This document shows positions 11,901-21,217 of a stretch of 64,000 bases of DNA, one piece after another. Source of the DNA: Plumapathes pennacea (Eukaryota > Cnidaria > Anthozoa > Antipatharia > Myriopathidae). The position numbers were made by a program, and so were the translations under genes. Numbering within the stretch: position 1 is the stretch's first letter; each line of letters begins with the position of its first letter. The notes under the pieces were generated by a model that saw only the letters and a program-made list of their open reading frames with translations, did no database searches and was not told where the DNA came from. Where the stretch lies: contig OZ038465.1 in NCBI GenBank assembly GCA_964036295.1, positions 12,238,667 to 12,302,666 of the forward strand. Direction: 5' to 3'.

Positions 11901-13848
11901 GAAAATTGCCATGAGAACACGATTACCAGCTATTCCGTCTAGTCCCTCTATTCTGCTATCGGGAATAGAATTTATAGAGTATTATTGGAATTAGAATAGG
12001 TCCCAAAAGCACACGATTACCGTCTATTCCATGTATTCGCATTCCAGAATAGTTACAAAAGAACGCGCCTTTAGAAACTGTTTTCTGAAACAGATATTCC
12101 GACGACTTATCCATACCAAGCTATTCACAGCTTTTTTTTAAGTGAAGGGATAATGTTGACCGTGATCATTGGTTTTTATCGCCCACTTTACACGATATGT
12201 ATTACACAGGAGACCGTTGGTTCCACATCAGTGAGAGGCCCCCAAATTTAGTTCAGGTTTCCGCAGGGGCCTCTTCAGTTTGGGCCCGTGATAGAGAAGG
12301 TAAGATTGTGCCTCTGTGGCGACCCGTTTTATTAGTCCGCATTTGCGTTCGTTTTTGTTGTTTTCTTTTTATGTTAATTTTCTCTACTATATCCAGAGTC
12401 ATGACCCTTGTGACTGAAACTGTTTTCGGATTCAGAAAGAAATAGAAAGAAGAATAATCCAGAAAGAATAACTGGTAAAATCAGTTATATAAGTTTTAAA
12501 TATAATACAGACGTGTATAAAGGTAATTCATCTCGACCAACAAGTTTTTATACAATAAATGATACCCGGGTGGACGTCACGTTATTAGCATATTCGAAGT
12601 TTTAACCTTATAATTTATAGGCGCGACATTCAAACCAAGAAAGATTGTACTAATCAGCTATTTACCAGTCATCGATTTTAACGTCGCTTAAAATTTTGAC
12701 ATTATAGGCACTTTACAGTGAAACCTTCAAAGTCATTCTAGCTGTATTATGTTACACTTAGCTGTAGTTTTTACATTCAGTATCCTATCTTTGTGTATTA
12801 TTTTTTGTCAGGTGTGTGTTGGTACAGAGAAAGCATCACGGATTCTTACCCAGAAGGCACTGCATGGAAGGCCTTGCAGGGTCAGGTGACCCACTTGTCC
12901 GCTGGACCTAAAGACCAGGTGCGCAGCACTGGGGTTGAGACACTAATTTTTTGCTTTTCTTTTGCGCTCAAATAAGAGCGCAACGTGAAACATATTCGTT
13001 GAGGCCGAATACAGTCCACCATAAAAGAAAGTTGAAATTGAAGCTCTTGGCCCATCAAGCGTGGAATCGCGTGCATCCTTGAGAAACTGGTCTCTTCACC
13101 GTATTGTAACTTTATGTTCATTCGTGTGTTTTCACTTCAGTTGTGGGTGTGCCACAATAACGCAGTGGAGGAGCGGTACGGCATCACAGCTGAAAATACG
13201 CAGGGCATTGGCTGGCTGGTGGCTCTCTCGGTACGTGAAGTTTTTTCTTTGTTCTTGATTCATTCCACCGTTCTTCCCATCCTTAGGCCCTCTCAGTAAT
13301 TTACTGTAGATTGTCCCTCTATTAAACGGCCACTTCTATTAAGCGGCCGGGGCCACCTACGAGCATTTCGCATTGTTTTTTTAAACCTGTGTCAAACGGC
13401 CAGCTTAAATTATCTTGACACAATTTTTACGGTAAGGGAGCCGGAACTAAAACTAAATTAGGGAACTTAGAAAACAACACGTCACTTGAAACCTCTGTCA
13501 AGTTTACAGGTAATCAATCCAGCGAAGATTTTTTTCACTCGCCGCTTATACAGGTTCGACTGTGTTCGATCTTCCTTCCTGTCTCATCTGTTTCTCCGCT
13601 CTCTGTCTGTCTGTCTGTCTGTCTGTTTGTGTCAGGAGTGCTGGTGGAAGGTGTGCGTGCGTGCAGACAGCCCCGATGACGTTGATGAAGGAGAAGAAGT
13701 CGTACAAGACGAGCTTGAACCGAAGTCTGTCAGCTTACAGTACAACCTGGACCTGAGCGACGTGGATATCTACACGAAGTATGCACCAGAAAGTCCCGAA
13801 GCATCCACGGACGATTCGGACGAAGACGGGAGTCAGGAATGGAGATAG
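3073..13848 (+). CDS. TECPR1: TECPR1, tectonin beta-propeller repeat protein 1
   Basis: Eighteen coding exons join in phase to 1075 residues (human about 1165): 3073-3351, 3889-4029, 4324-4446, 5127-5249, 5604-5781, 6312-6427, 6845-6967, 7537-7663, 7953-8242, 8997-9679, 10039-10212, 10449-10505, 10936-11113, 11630-11765, 12210-12299, 12812-12918, 13141-13230, 13636-13848. All introns are GT-AG. Domain order matches the family: DysF region at about residues 60-180 (ENQRW, DRWAW, YAIDFPR, VRRRRW motifs), tectonin repeats to about 400, PH domain at about 500-620, a second DysF region at about 705-810 (ENQRWNP, VRRRRW), then more tectonin repeats and an acidic tail. Vertebrate TECPR1 binds ATG5-ATG12 and damaged lysosomal membrane and promotes LC3 lipidation and autophagosome-lysosome fusion; the DysF domain senses exposed sphingomyelin. 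The ATG at 3073 has A at -3 and G at +4. Exons 12 and 14 depended on choosing acceptors that keep frame and are the least certain. Confidence 0.92.
3533..3719. mobile_element. pogo/Tc1-mariner-like MITE in TECPR1 intron 1
   Basis: The element begins CAGTC and ends GACTG, flanked by TA on both sides (3531-3532, 3720-3721). Its ends carry an imperfect inverted repeat built on a CTAAGAYGGACACC-type motif. It is 187 bases long with no ORF. CAGT termini with TA targets are typical of pogo-related elements. Relatives lie in introns 5 and 8. Confidence 0.6.
4694..4923. mobile_element. PIF/Harbinger-like MITE in TECPR1 intron 3
   Basis: Termini GGGTGCATTCGATTG and, on the other strand, GGGCGTATTCAATTG form an imperfect inverted repeat. 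TAA flanks both ends (4691-4693 and 4924-4926). A three-base TWA target duplication fits the PIF/Harbinger superfamily. It is 230 bases and non-coding. Confidence 0.6.
5871..5957. repeat. (AAAT)n microsatellite
   Basis: About twenty near-perfect ATAA tetramer units in TECPR1 intron 5, immediately followed by a sequence related to the CTCTCTAAG MITE family. Confidence 0.9.
5990..6275. repeat. CTCTCTAAG-family MITE relic in TECPR1 intron 5
   Basis: CTCTCTAAG-type motifs occur repeatedly on the plus strand (about 6012, 6080, 6148, 6212) and inverted near 6263, where it reads GTCCGCCTTAGAGAG. This matches the ends of the 3533-3719 element. Boundaries are unclear and it may be two nested copies. 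Confidence 0.4.
6553..6648. repeat. short inverted-repeat element, TECPR1 intron 6
   Basis: GATTTACAC at 6558-6566 is mirrored by GTGTAAATC at 6634-6642, enclosing a run of TACGAC-type motifs. It resembles a decayed MITE. No target duplication could be fixed. Confidence 0.4.
7208..7395. mobile_element. palindromic MITE in TECPR1 intron 7
   Basis: The first 25 bases (GTCCAATACTACGGCTCG and onward) recur in inverted orientation at the right end with one mismatch. The 188-base element has no ORF. The superfamily is not assignable because no target duplication is clear. Confidence 0.6.
7818..7882. repeat. CTCTCTAAG-family fragment, TECPR1 intron 8
   Basis: A short stretch with AACTCTCTCTAAGACGGACA at the left and GGTGTCCGGCTTAAAGAGCG at the right. 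It looks like a terminal-repeat-only remnant of the family seen in introns 1 and 5. Confidence 0.4.
8444..8729. mobile_element. degenerate GAGC-TIR MITE in TECPR1 intron 9
   Basis: It starts GAGCGATTTTTGGATGA and ends with the degraded complement ending GCTC, followed by TA. The interior is rich in AAAGCAAAACGAAAGCAATC-like blocks. It is related to the better preserved elements at 17955-18287 and 45372-45691. Divergent ends suggest an old insertion. Confidence 0.55.
11254..11290. repeat. (TGAT)n microsatellite
   Basis: TGATTGAT-type units in TECPR1 intron 13, followed by a long pyrimidine-rich tract up to about 11590. Confidence 0.7.
13600..13632. repeat. (CTGT)n microsatellite next to TECPR1 exon 18
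   Basis: Seven or so CTGT units lie within the pyrimidine tract directly before the acceptor of the last coding exon at 13636. Length variation here would alter the polypyrimidine tract. Confidence 0.75.
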
Positions 13849-14390
13849 GATAAACGCACATGGGCTAACAGCCTCCTGATTAGGACGACCACCTCTCTAC
13901 AACGGCCAAGGGTTTTCGTGTCGGCCGCCGATCCATGCATTTACTATTTTTGAAACTTCCCCACAACACCCACATAATCAACACTTGGTTTGCGATGCCA
14001 ACACGTGTTTACGAAATAGGTTTTAAAGTTTATCAAAAAGTCTCGAACCCTATCCATGCCATGATAGACACTTGAACTGTAAAGTGACCGTTTCTTTGGG
14101 AAACGTTTGCAATACTCGATACAGGATCATACTTGCGTGGTCTCTTATTTCTCACAACGGCTGGTAAACTAGTCTGTTCCCTGGATGACCGTTGTAGAGA
14201 GTTTAACTGTGTGTGTTTATATTTGATGAGTCGGTCACGTGAACTCTGCTACCGCAGAAATGGTCTGCACGTCACTTCCGTTGGTCAGCAATCATCAATT
14301 CACGCTTCGTCTATGATGTGGCGCGAGAGGGGTGTTTATAGCTACTTTTATCCCGTTCCAGTATGTCTGGCTTTCGTCAATAGCGTCTTA
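13849..14390. other. downstream flank of TECPR1
   Basis: Expected 3' UTR and flank of TECPR1. I see no AATAAA in this stretch and no other feature. Confidence 0.4.
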
Positions 14391-14621
14391 AGCCTGGTTT
14401 CCATATAATCGTCTCTGACGTAAGGATCGTCTCTGTCGCAGAATTTTTTGTCAAGCGATCGGGACGATTATATGGAAACACTCTTGCGATTGTTTCAAAC
14501 GATCCTTATGTCAGAAGCGACTCGATCATCCCGATGGAACCATGTTCTATCCTTGCGTCGGAGACGACCGGAAATGCAGAGACGATCCTTACGTCAGAGA
14601 CGATTATATGGAAACCAGGCT
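14391..14621. mobile_element. PIF/Harbinger-like MITE with TTA target duplication
   Basis: Terminal inverted repeats of about 45 bases, starting AGCCTGGTTTCCATATAA, are near perfect. TTA occurs immediately outside both ends (14388-14390, 14622-14624). The interior holds further direct and inverted copies of a CGTCTCTGACGTAAGGAT-type block. It is 231 bases with no ORF. Confidence 0.75.
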
Positions 14622-16242
14622 TTAAAGTTACTTGGCTTCGCTGGAAGTCTATGCGATGCTTAGGATGAGTGAGTTTGCCACTTACTCTTGGACATTGCGT
14701 TTTAGCCAGTAGCCCTGACAACAATGAAAATACAACAAATATTTTAGTACAATAGAAGTAAACAGAAGAGCTATAATTATTGTAAATGAAAGACAATAGT
14801 AAAGAGATCATTATTTATTGTACAACTTCTTGTATAACTTCTTTGAGCTTTTCATCAAATAGATTTTCAGTATGAGTAGAGCTGGATCCCGGATTGAACT
14901 TTATGTATGCCTTCAGAGATCGTAGTCGATACAGCTTCTTAAGTCACCTTCACCACCCCCCTGACTGAAAATGATACTTTACACCTCCTCCTCCCCTGGG
15001 GCGTAGTTTTTACAGGCGCGGCTACTAAGGCTGAACACTGGAGTTGGCGTGGCGGCGCGATACGATGACGGTAAAAGTACGCTGATTTGGCATTAGCGTG
15101 CTGCGCATCGTCCAAGCGTGATGAGTTATCCGGCGACACGTTACAAAAAGGAATGTGCTATTAAAACGTTGTACGTTTTCCGAGAGCAGAATTATTATCT
15201 GTATGTAGAAGGGCCCAATCTGCAGGCTGCAGGTTAAAACGAAAAATTGAAATAAACCAATAAACCAATAGTGTTATCCTAAAACGGCCGTATGGCAATA
15301 GTACCTGCAAACTGCCTAAACATCTTGATCTTGACCGTGACCCCGAAGCGGGAAACTGGGGCGAATGTTGAGCGAAGACTGAGCTGAGCCAAACAAAGAT
15401 GGCCGACAACCGGCTAAAAGTCGTTCAATATAAAAACCAGGAACAGGAACTATTTTATTAGCTGCATGGTACAACTGAACAGAACTGGGGCGCTCCGTTG
15501 TTCTATCGTACGCCAGGGAAAGAAACTAGAACTCACCAAATACTTGGATTCGACCACGAAATGCGAACGTGATATCGGTATGTCCGACTTGTTTATAAGA
15601 TGATGTGTTCATCGGTCAAGAGTTTATTTCATTTTCTCGTTTTAACTTGCAACTGCAACTTGCAGATGGGTCCCCCGTCTGTACGTTTTCAGTCTGCTTT
15701 GCTAACCACATGAAACATACCCCCGAGCTTTAAAATAGAATCTTTCAGTTGGAAGTCAGGTCAGCATTTCACAAGGGGTCAGGCAACCCGGGGTCAGCTA
15801 GCCTTTTGTCGAGTGTGGCGCGACGTTTGAAAACAATTTAAAGTTCGGACCATGAGCTCGCCAAGCTAGAGGAATCTAGCTTCTGTGCCGCGCTGGCTCA
15901 CCAGTGGCACGACATGGTTTCAAAGGTCATGTCGTAGCCGTGTTGACATCAGTGCAAAGTACATTATAATGATTTTATATTATTTCTTTATAAAGCCAGT
16001 TTCCTTACGATTTGACACCACTGCCGTGCTATTGCCGCGCCACACTCGAACCGATCATTTCAATTGAGTTAGGCTCGGCAACACTTGGCGCGACGTTTGA
16101 AACGTGTGTTTCTGTAGAACGGTCGCCCATATGTTCTCATGTTTACAAACATGAGGTGACTGTAAATTTTCTGACCAATGAGATCGACCGACTTTACTTG
16201 TACGGGGAGAGTCGGTCCAGGTTTTTAATCCCTTGCCCTTTA
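14622..16242. other. intergenic DNA, no gene recognised
   Basis: Only short unsupported reading frames. One inverted pair, CGAGTGTGGCGCG at 15810-15822 and its complement at 16036-16048, hints at a decayed inverted-repeat element near 15.8-16.05 kb. Confidence 0.4.
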
Positions 16243-16663
16243 TGCACCAGTCAATTGTAACCCCCACCCCCCCCCCCCCCCCCCCCCCCCCCCACCTCGG
16301 GGAATGGTGGGGCAATGTGGGGCATTTTTTCGTATTTGAAAGGTGTTTAAGCCCAAAGGGGTGGGGGATTTTCTCTTCATGATTCCCGACCTGCGGAGGT
16401 GGGGCTCAAGGTGGGAGATTTGACCAAAAATATGATGCAGTGCGGCCTCGTCCAGTTCGACCACGCGGTTCGTTCGTGAGAAGTTTCTGTGCAAAGCCTC
16501 TTGTAAGATTTTGCCAAGTTTTTGGCCCCACAATGTGGGGGACTTGTCAGCACATTATGTCCCATGGGGTGGGGGAATAGTCGATTATTGCAACAAAGAA
16601 AATCCATGTCCCCACTATTCCCCGAGGTGGGGGGGGGGGTGGGGGTTACAATTGACTGGTGCA
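16243..16663. mobile_element. PIF/Harbinger-like MITE with poly-C/poly-G termini
   Basis: Left end TGCACCAGTCAATTGTAA followed by CCCCCACC and a C run of about 30; the right end is the inverted counterpart. TTA flanks both ends (16240-16242, 16664-16666). It is 421 bases with no supported coding sequence. The long G/C runs within the terminal repeats are unusual. Confidence 0.7.
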
Positions 16664-16993
16664 TTAATGGACTTGGGGCGACATATCATCCTAATGTGTA
16701 CACACGCTCCTTTTATATACTACCTGTCGTCAGTGTTTTAAGCGGCCGCTGCCAATTTTGGTCGTCCCGACGAGGGTTCTCCTGTTGTTTTTACGAGTCC
16801 GAAGGCTACGACTGATAAAAACATTCTGACACGCATGCAACAGTTGTCGCAAGCCTCCAAGCGTATTTGTATTCAAATACAGTGACGTTTCTATCAGGCC
16901 TTTTATGGTAATTTCCTTACGAAGCCTTATTGGCCACTAGCAATTTCCCCGAGTGCGGCTCGACTGTAGTGGGCCACAGTGGACGCTGACGAA

Positions 16994-17007
16994 CGGAAGT
17001 GACGTCA
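16994..17007 (+). promoter_or_regulatory. composite ETS/CRE motif
   Basis: CGGAAGT overlaps TGACGTCA by one base, forming a joined ETS-site plus full CRE palindrome. This composite is a known animal core-promoter motif. It lies upstream of an exon-like stretch ending in a consensus donor at 17241. Promoter activity is inferred. Confidence 0.45.
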
Positions 17008-17241
17008 GATATGTATTGCCGCCGTGAGTTTGTGCTCTCTTCAGTTTCGTGTCCATTCGCCTTTTCCAGGATGTGGCTAAGCAATCAGCGTCAGTGTCTT
17101 CCCTTTCGTAAGAGGCGTTGTTGGTTACTGAGGTTGGCGAAGACTCGCAAACGGAGAGTGGCGAACTACTGCCGAACTAGGAAGATTTCGTTGCTTCCCG
17201 ACCTTTTTCATTGCTGTTGACGTCTTCATTTGCGTTCTAAG
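17008..17241 (+). other. candidate non-coding first exon
   Basis: The stretch after the ETS/CRE motif ends CTAAG followed by GTGAGTGAT, a near-perfect splice donor. It has no convincing reading frame. It could be the 5' leader exon of the gene whose start codon is at 21218, about 4 kb downstream; an acceptor-like TTTTTATAAAAACAG precedes that start. This is inference from signals only. Confidence 0.3.
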
Positions 17242-17360
17242 GTGAGTGATGTAAAGATCCGAAGAGTGGAGACACGAGGTAGTTAAACAGAAGCCATTTA
17301 ATAACACGTGGGTTCCGAGCCCGTACGAAGATTAACCACTCGTGGCTAGCTAGTTACATA

Positions 17361-17912
17361 CCCAGGGGGGGGGGGGGGGGGGTACTCTGGTATATTAGTG
17401 ACGGGGAGGAGCGAATGAGGCCAAAATGTCAGACCCAAAAAAGGTCCAATGGTGCAGAACGTAACCCCCCAAAAAAGACCAATGGCTCAGATCGTAACCG
17501 GCCAAAAAAAGTCCACCACCCCTCCCCCTCCCCCCCCCCTCCCCCCCCAAAAAAAGACCCCGGGAATTGAACGTGATCTGTTAGCTAGAGTCCACCTGCA
17601 GCAAGTGAATGAAGGTGTAAATAATGTGCATGGCTTTTGTAACTGCGGTAACATGATCTCACGAATAAACCCCTTTCTACAGGAAGTCCTTGTCATTTGT
17701 TGTTCGTATGAGCTGGAAAAGGAAATCAGATAAAAAGTTACGAAAGCTACGGCACGCTTTTTCCAACCCTAAAAAGGTTCTGCCAAAATATTTCTACCCC
17801 AAATACTTTCTACCCCAAAAAAGGTCCAAACATCGCGAATTTCGAACCAAAAACGGCCTTCACCTCCCCGTCACTAATATACCGGAGTACCCCCCCCCCT
17901 CCCCCCCCTGGG
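17361..17912. mobile_element. hAT-like inverted-repeat element with G/C-run ends
   Basis: The left end CCCAGG plus a G run and GGTACTCTGGTATATTAGTG is mirrored at the right end over about 50 bases. An 8-base direct repeat flanks it, GTTACATA at 17353-17360 and GTTACGTA at 17913-17920, one mismatch. Eight-base targets fit hAT. The interior has repeated AAAAAAGRYCMAA-type blocks and no ORF that looks like a transposase. Confidence 0.65.
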
Positions 17913-17954
17913 GTTACGTAACCACATACGTGCTTGGCTGATTACCATACGATA

Positions 17955-18287
17955 GAGCGCTTTTTGGATGACTGTCGAAAACCAAAACCAAAACAATCAC
18001 AGAGCCAATCAGTGGGGCGAGCAAAAGTACATCAGACCAATTAGGTCCGAGCAAAACCAAAGTCACAACCAAGTAATTGCGACTGGTTTTACAAACCAAT
18101 CAACAGACTAGTGCGAGAACACGCCATCGCGACTTGCTTTCTTGCGTGAGAATATCGCAATCAGATTTTGCTTGCTCTTGATTGGCCCAGAATGTTGTTG
18201 AAGTTGTGTGGACCAATCGGAAAGCGTAGCAAACACAAAACCAAAGCAATCACACGATTACTTTCGACAGTCATCCGAAAACGGCTC
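17955..18287. mobile_element. GAGC-TIR MITE with TA target
   Basis: Starts GAGCGCTTTTTGGATGACTG and ends with the complement (CAGTCATCCGAAAACGGCTC). TA lies outside both ends (17953-17954, 18288-18289). The interior is built from AACCAAAACCAAAGC and AATCACA motifs in both orientations. It belongs to the same family as 8444-8729 and 45372-45691. Confidence 0.7.
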
Positions 18288-18406
18288 TAGTGCACATGAT
18301 ATAGCAAGTTATAGAGAAATAGAGACATACCTTGCGTACCATGTAGACATCTAACTGTTTTGGACACTGGAGCTAGTACACTGACTCACCAGTTGCAATT
18401 GAAATG

Positions 18407-18583
18407 CAGTCAAACCTCGTTATTTCGAACTCGGTTAATTCAAAGTCCCCGTTATTTCGAAGTCAAGCCGAATCCCCGTGGATATTTTTTTTCAGTCATT
18501 TACTATCGGCTATTTCGAAACTCCGCTATTTCGAACTTTTTTTTTCATGTCCCGTGCGACTTAGATATAGCGGGGTTCGACTG
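18407..18583. mobile_element. pogo-like MITE
   Basis: Begins CAGTCAAACCTCGTTATTTC and ends GGGGTTCGACTG followed by TA. Several TATTTCGAA direct repeats lie inside. The left flank is TG rather than TA, so one target base may have mutated. Confidence 0.6.
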
Positions 18584-18939
18584 TACACTGAATGCCGCGT
18601 AAATGCTTCACAACTTTTTCTCGTTCTTGTGCAAGATTGCAACAAATAACTGCCGATTTTGTTGCAAAAGCTTGCCTGTAATTTGACTTCGAACTGAACT
18701 CCGGCGAAGAAAGTGTCAACTGCACAGCGAGTGAATTTGTTAAGTCCGTTGAATTAAGCTGTGCTGTTTTCCGGTTTGTGTTGGGGGTCGTTTGTAAAAA
18801 TCTATTCGATTAGGTGTACGATTGAACCCAGTTGGGTTTCGTTTTTGTGTTAAAAACATGCTGGAAACTCTGAGACATCCTGTTTTACTTCACTGCAATT
18901 CGGAGCGAACTGAAAACCCAGCTGATACGGCGACGTACT

Positions 18940-19354
18940 CCCGGGGGGGAAGGAGGGGGGGGGGGGGGTACTCCCATATTTTTCCTATATAGGGACGTTC
19001 CGCCCGATAGGGTATCATTTTCAGGGTCTTCTGTCTTAAACAGGGTATCAATTTTTACATTTTCGTGTCTTAAACAGGGTTATTTTCCGAAGATTTTCTC
19101 CTCTTCCCCTCCCCACTCAACGACATTTTTGCTCTCGCCATTTTCGCGCGATTTCTTCTTATGCTCCAGTGGAAACGCGTGCAACGCAGGCTAACTTATC
19201 TAAACTTAGTCTTGAACAGGGTATCAAATCAGAGCACTTTGACTTAGACTTAAAATTTCCATTTTTGTGTCTTGAATAGGGTCAGGGTTTTATAGAGTCA
19301 GCGGAACTCCCCTACCCAAATTCCTATTGAGCTATTGAGTACCCCCTCCCCCGG
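18940..19354. mobile_element. hAT-like element of the GGGTATC family
   Basis: C/G-rich termini (CCCGGGG at left, CCCCCGG at right) are flanked by 8-base direct repeats GACGTACT (18932-18939) and GACGTACC (19355-19362). The interior contains repeated CTTAAACAGGGTATCA blocks. It resembles 24271-24720 and, in its ends, 17361-17912. Confidence 0.55.
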
Positions 19355-21217
19355 GACGTACCATCACAGAGCGGGCAAGAGTGCTTCGTTCCAGGAATCG
19401 CTCCATAAAAAGCTGTATGGTGTAGCGATGTTTTATGTCACCTTTTGTTGTTAACCAGAGATCTATTTGCAATATGTGTAGGGTGGGGGTGGAACACAAT
19501 AGCTAAAAACATCTTTATAATTAAGTTCCTATGTAAACCAACATCAGGGGGGAGGGGGGAGGCAAAAATGGTCGTTATATCGTTTTAGTCCCGAACTTCT
19601 TCTCAATCTAATCAGCCATACAAATTTCTGTCAGGTTCTTTTTATTTTTTAATGATACGGTGGATCGAAACTAAATAATATTAATCGAACGAGTCTAGGG
19701 AAATGGATCGACAATTATTATTGATTGGCGGTCTCGGAACCCGGTGGCAGTTGCAAAATTCCGATGCTTTAAGCTTCCTCTTTTCCATGCTGTTTTCCCT
19801 ACCCCACCGGAAAAGAGCCTGGAAACGCTAGAAGAGTGTGACTGTTGGTTAATGCAAATATTTGACCTGTTTATCAGTATGTTGTAGTTACCAAGTAGTT
19901 TTCTTTGTGAATTAAAGCAAACCTCACCTGCTTTTACGATTATGAAATATTTATGTGTATTTACAAACGTGTGGGTTCGATATACGCGTGACCAAATCCG
20001 AGTTAATCTTGTACAGTTGTTGGCTTTACAAATTGCCATGTCGTTAAGAATTGTTCAGGACGAAGTGTTTTGTTGAGATAGCGTAGTTGTATTGATTTGG
20101 TTCCAACTGGGCGTTATTTTTTAGTGTCCTTACCGCCAGTTTAAGGGTTATCAATATTGTTTTATTTGTCTTTATTTTCTGGTTTGTTTTTACTCCCCGA
20201 CTTACCAGTCATAATTGGTTCTTGTACACGCACGTGTTTACTGCTGCATTCGACTTGAATATTGTTTCAATTAGTATTGGCTTCTGTACCTAATTTCCTC
20301 GTTTGGTTTATGCTGGTACCGTTTATACTAATCCAAATATTGCTGAGTAACACTATTACGATATTTTATCTGTATAAGCGAAATGAAAAGAATTTCCATT
20401 CGCTCCTTTTCTTAAGTACATTACTAAGATATCGTAAAGCCTAGTTCCGACGAAGGGCTATCGCTCGAAATGTCAGCTACCACTGTCTTCGACGGCGTTC
20501 CGACTTCCCACACCAAACTCAGGTTGATCAATTATACCGTTTCTTTTGCGAGTATGGTCTAGTCCAGCGTTGAACTATTTGTCAATGGTCGAGTTCAATG
20601 CAAAATGAACAAACTAACATTGTTCAAAGAGCATTCGAATTGAATACTTCACATGATTGCTGAATTTGACGTTTAAAACGGGCGAAATCAGTAATATCAA
20701 ACAACGCTGTGTATACACTGAATGGTACGGTCCTATAAATTAGCTTTCGCCAATACGCATTCAGGTGCTCAGAAAGCAACAAATTGTGTGAGATAAATAT
20801 TGATAGAGCGATAGGTACGTTTACACTAAGTATCGAATTGTTGCTGAATCTGGAGTGAAGAGATTTCACTCGTTTATGCCCATTTAAACATGGATGAAAA
20901 TAGGAGTAATTCATGGTGTTGTGTAATATAAGAAAGCATGGAAATTCGATAAAAACTGGAGAGCTAAGACTAATTTTATCTGGGATCCTGGAAAACAAAG
21001 TTGCCGGTTGAGTTTGCAGTTTTATGAAGTCTTTTTATAAAAACAGGCTGTCGGTGCGGTTTTTTGTTATTATATAAAAAGGCTTGAAGTAAACAATGTT
21101 TTCGTTTGACCACTTCACACAAAAACATGCAAAAGTAACGAAAGCGCGCATAAGACTGTGAGGCTAAGGAAAAGTACCACAACGAAGTGTCAAATTCACT
21201 GGACTGCTAAAATCAAA
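19355..21217. other. intergenic DNA upstream of the 821-codon gene
   Basis: No gene or clear transposon. A G-rich patch lies at about 19545-19565. The last 300 bases before the start codon are AT-rich and presumably hold leader or promoter sequence. Confidence 0.4.

Noticed and set aside
20437-20500. GACGAAGGGCTATCGCTCGAAATGTC, recalling 3' ends of some retroelements
   Set aside because: Only a short match to a motif I recall from invertebrate genomes; no reverse-transcriptase frame or terminal repeat lies near it.
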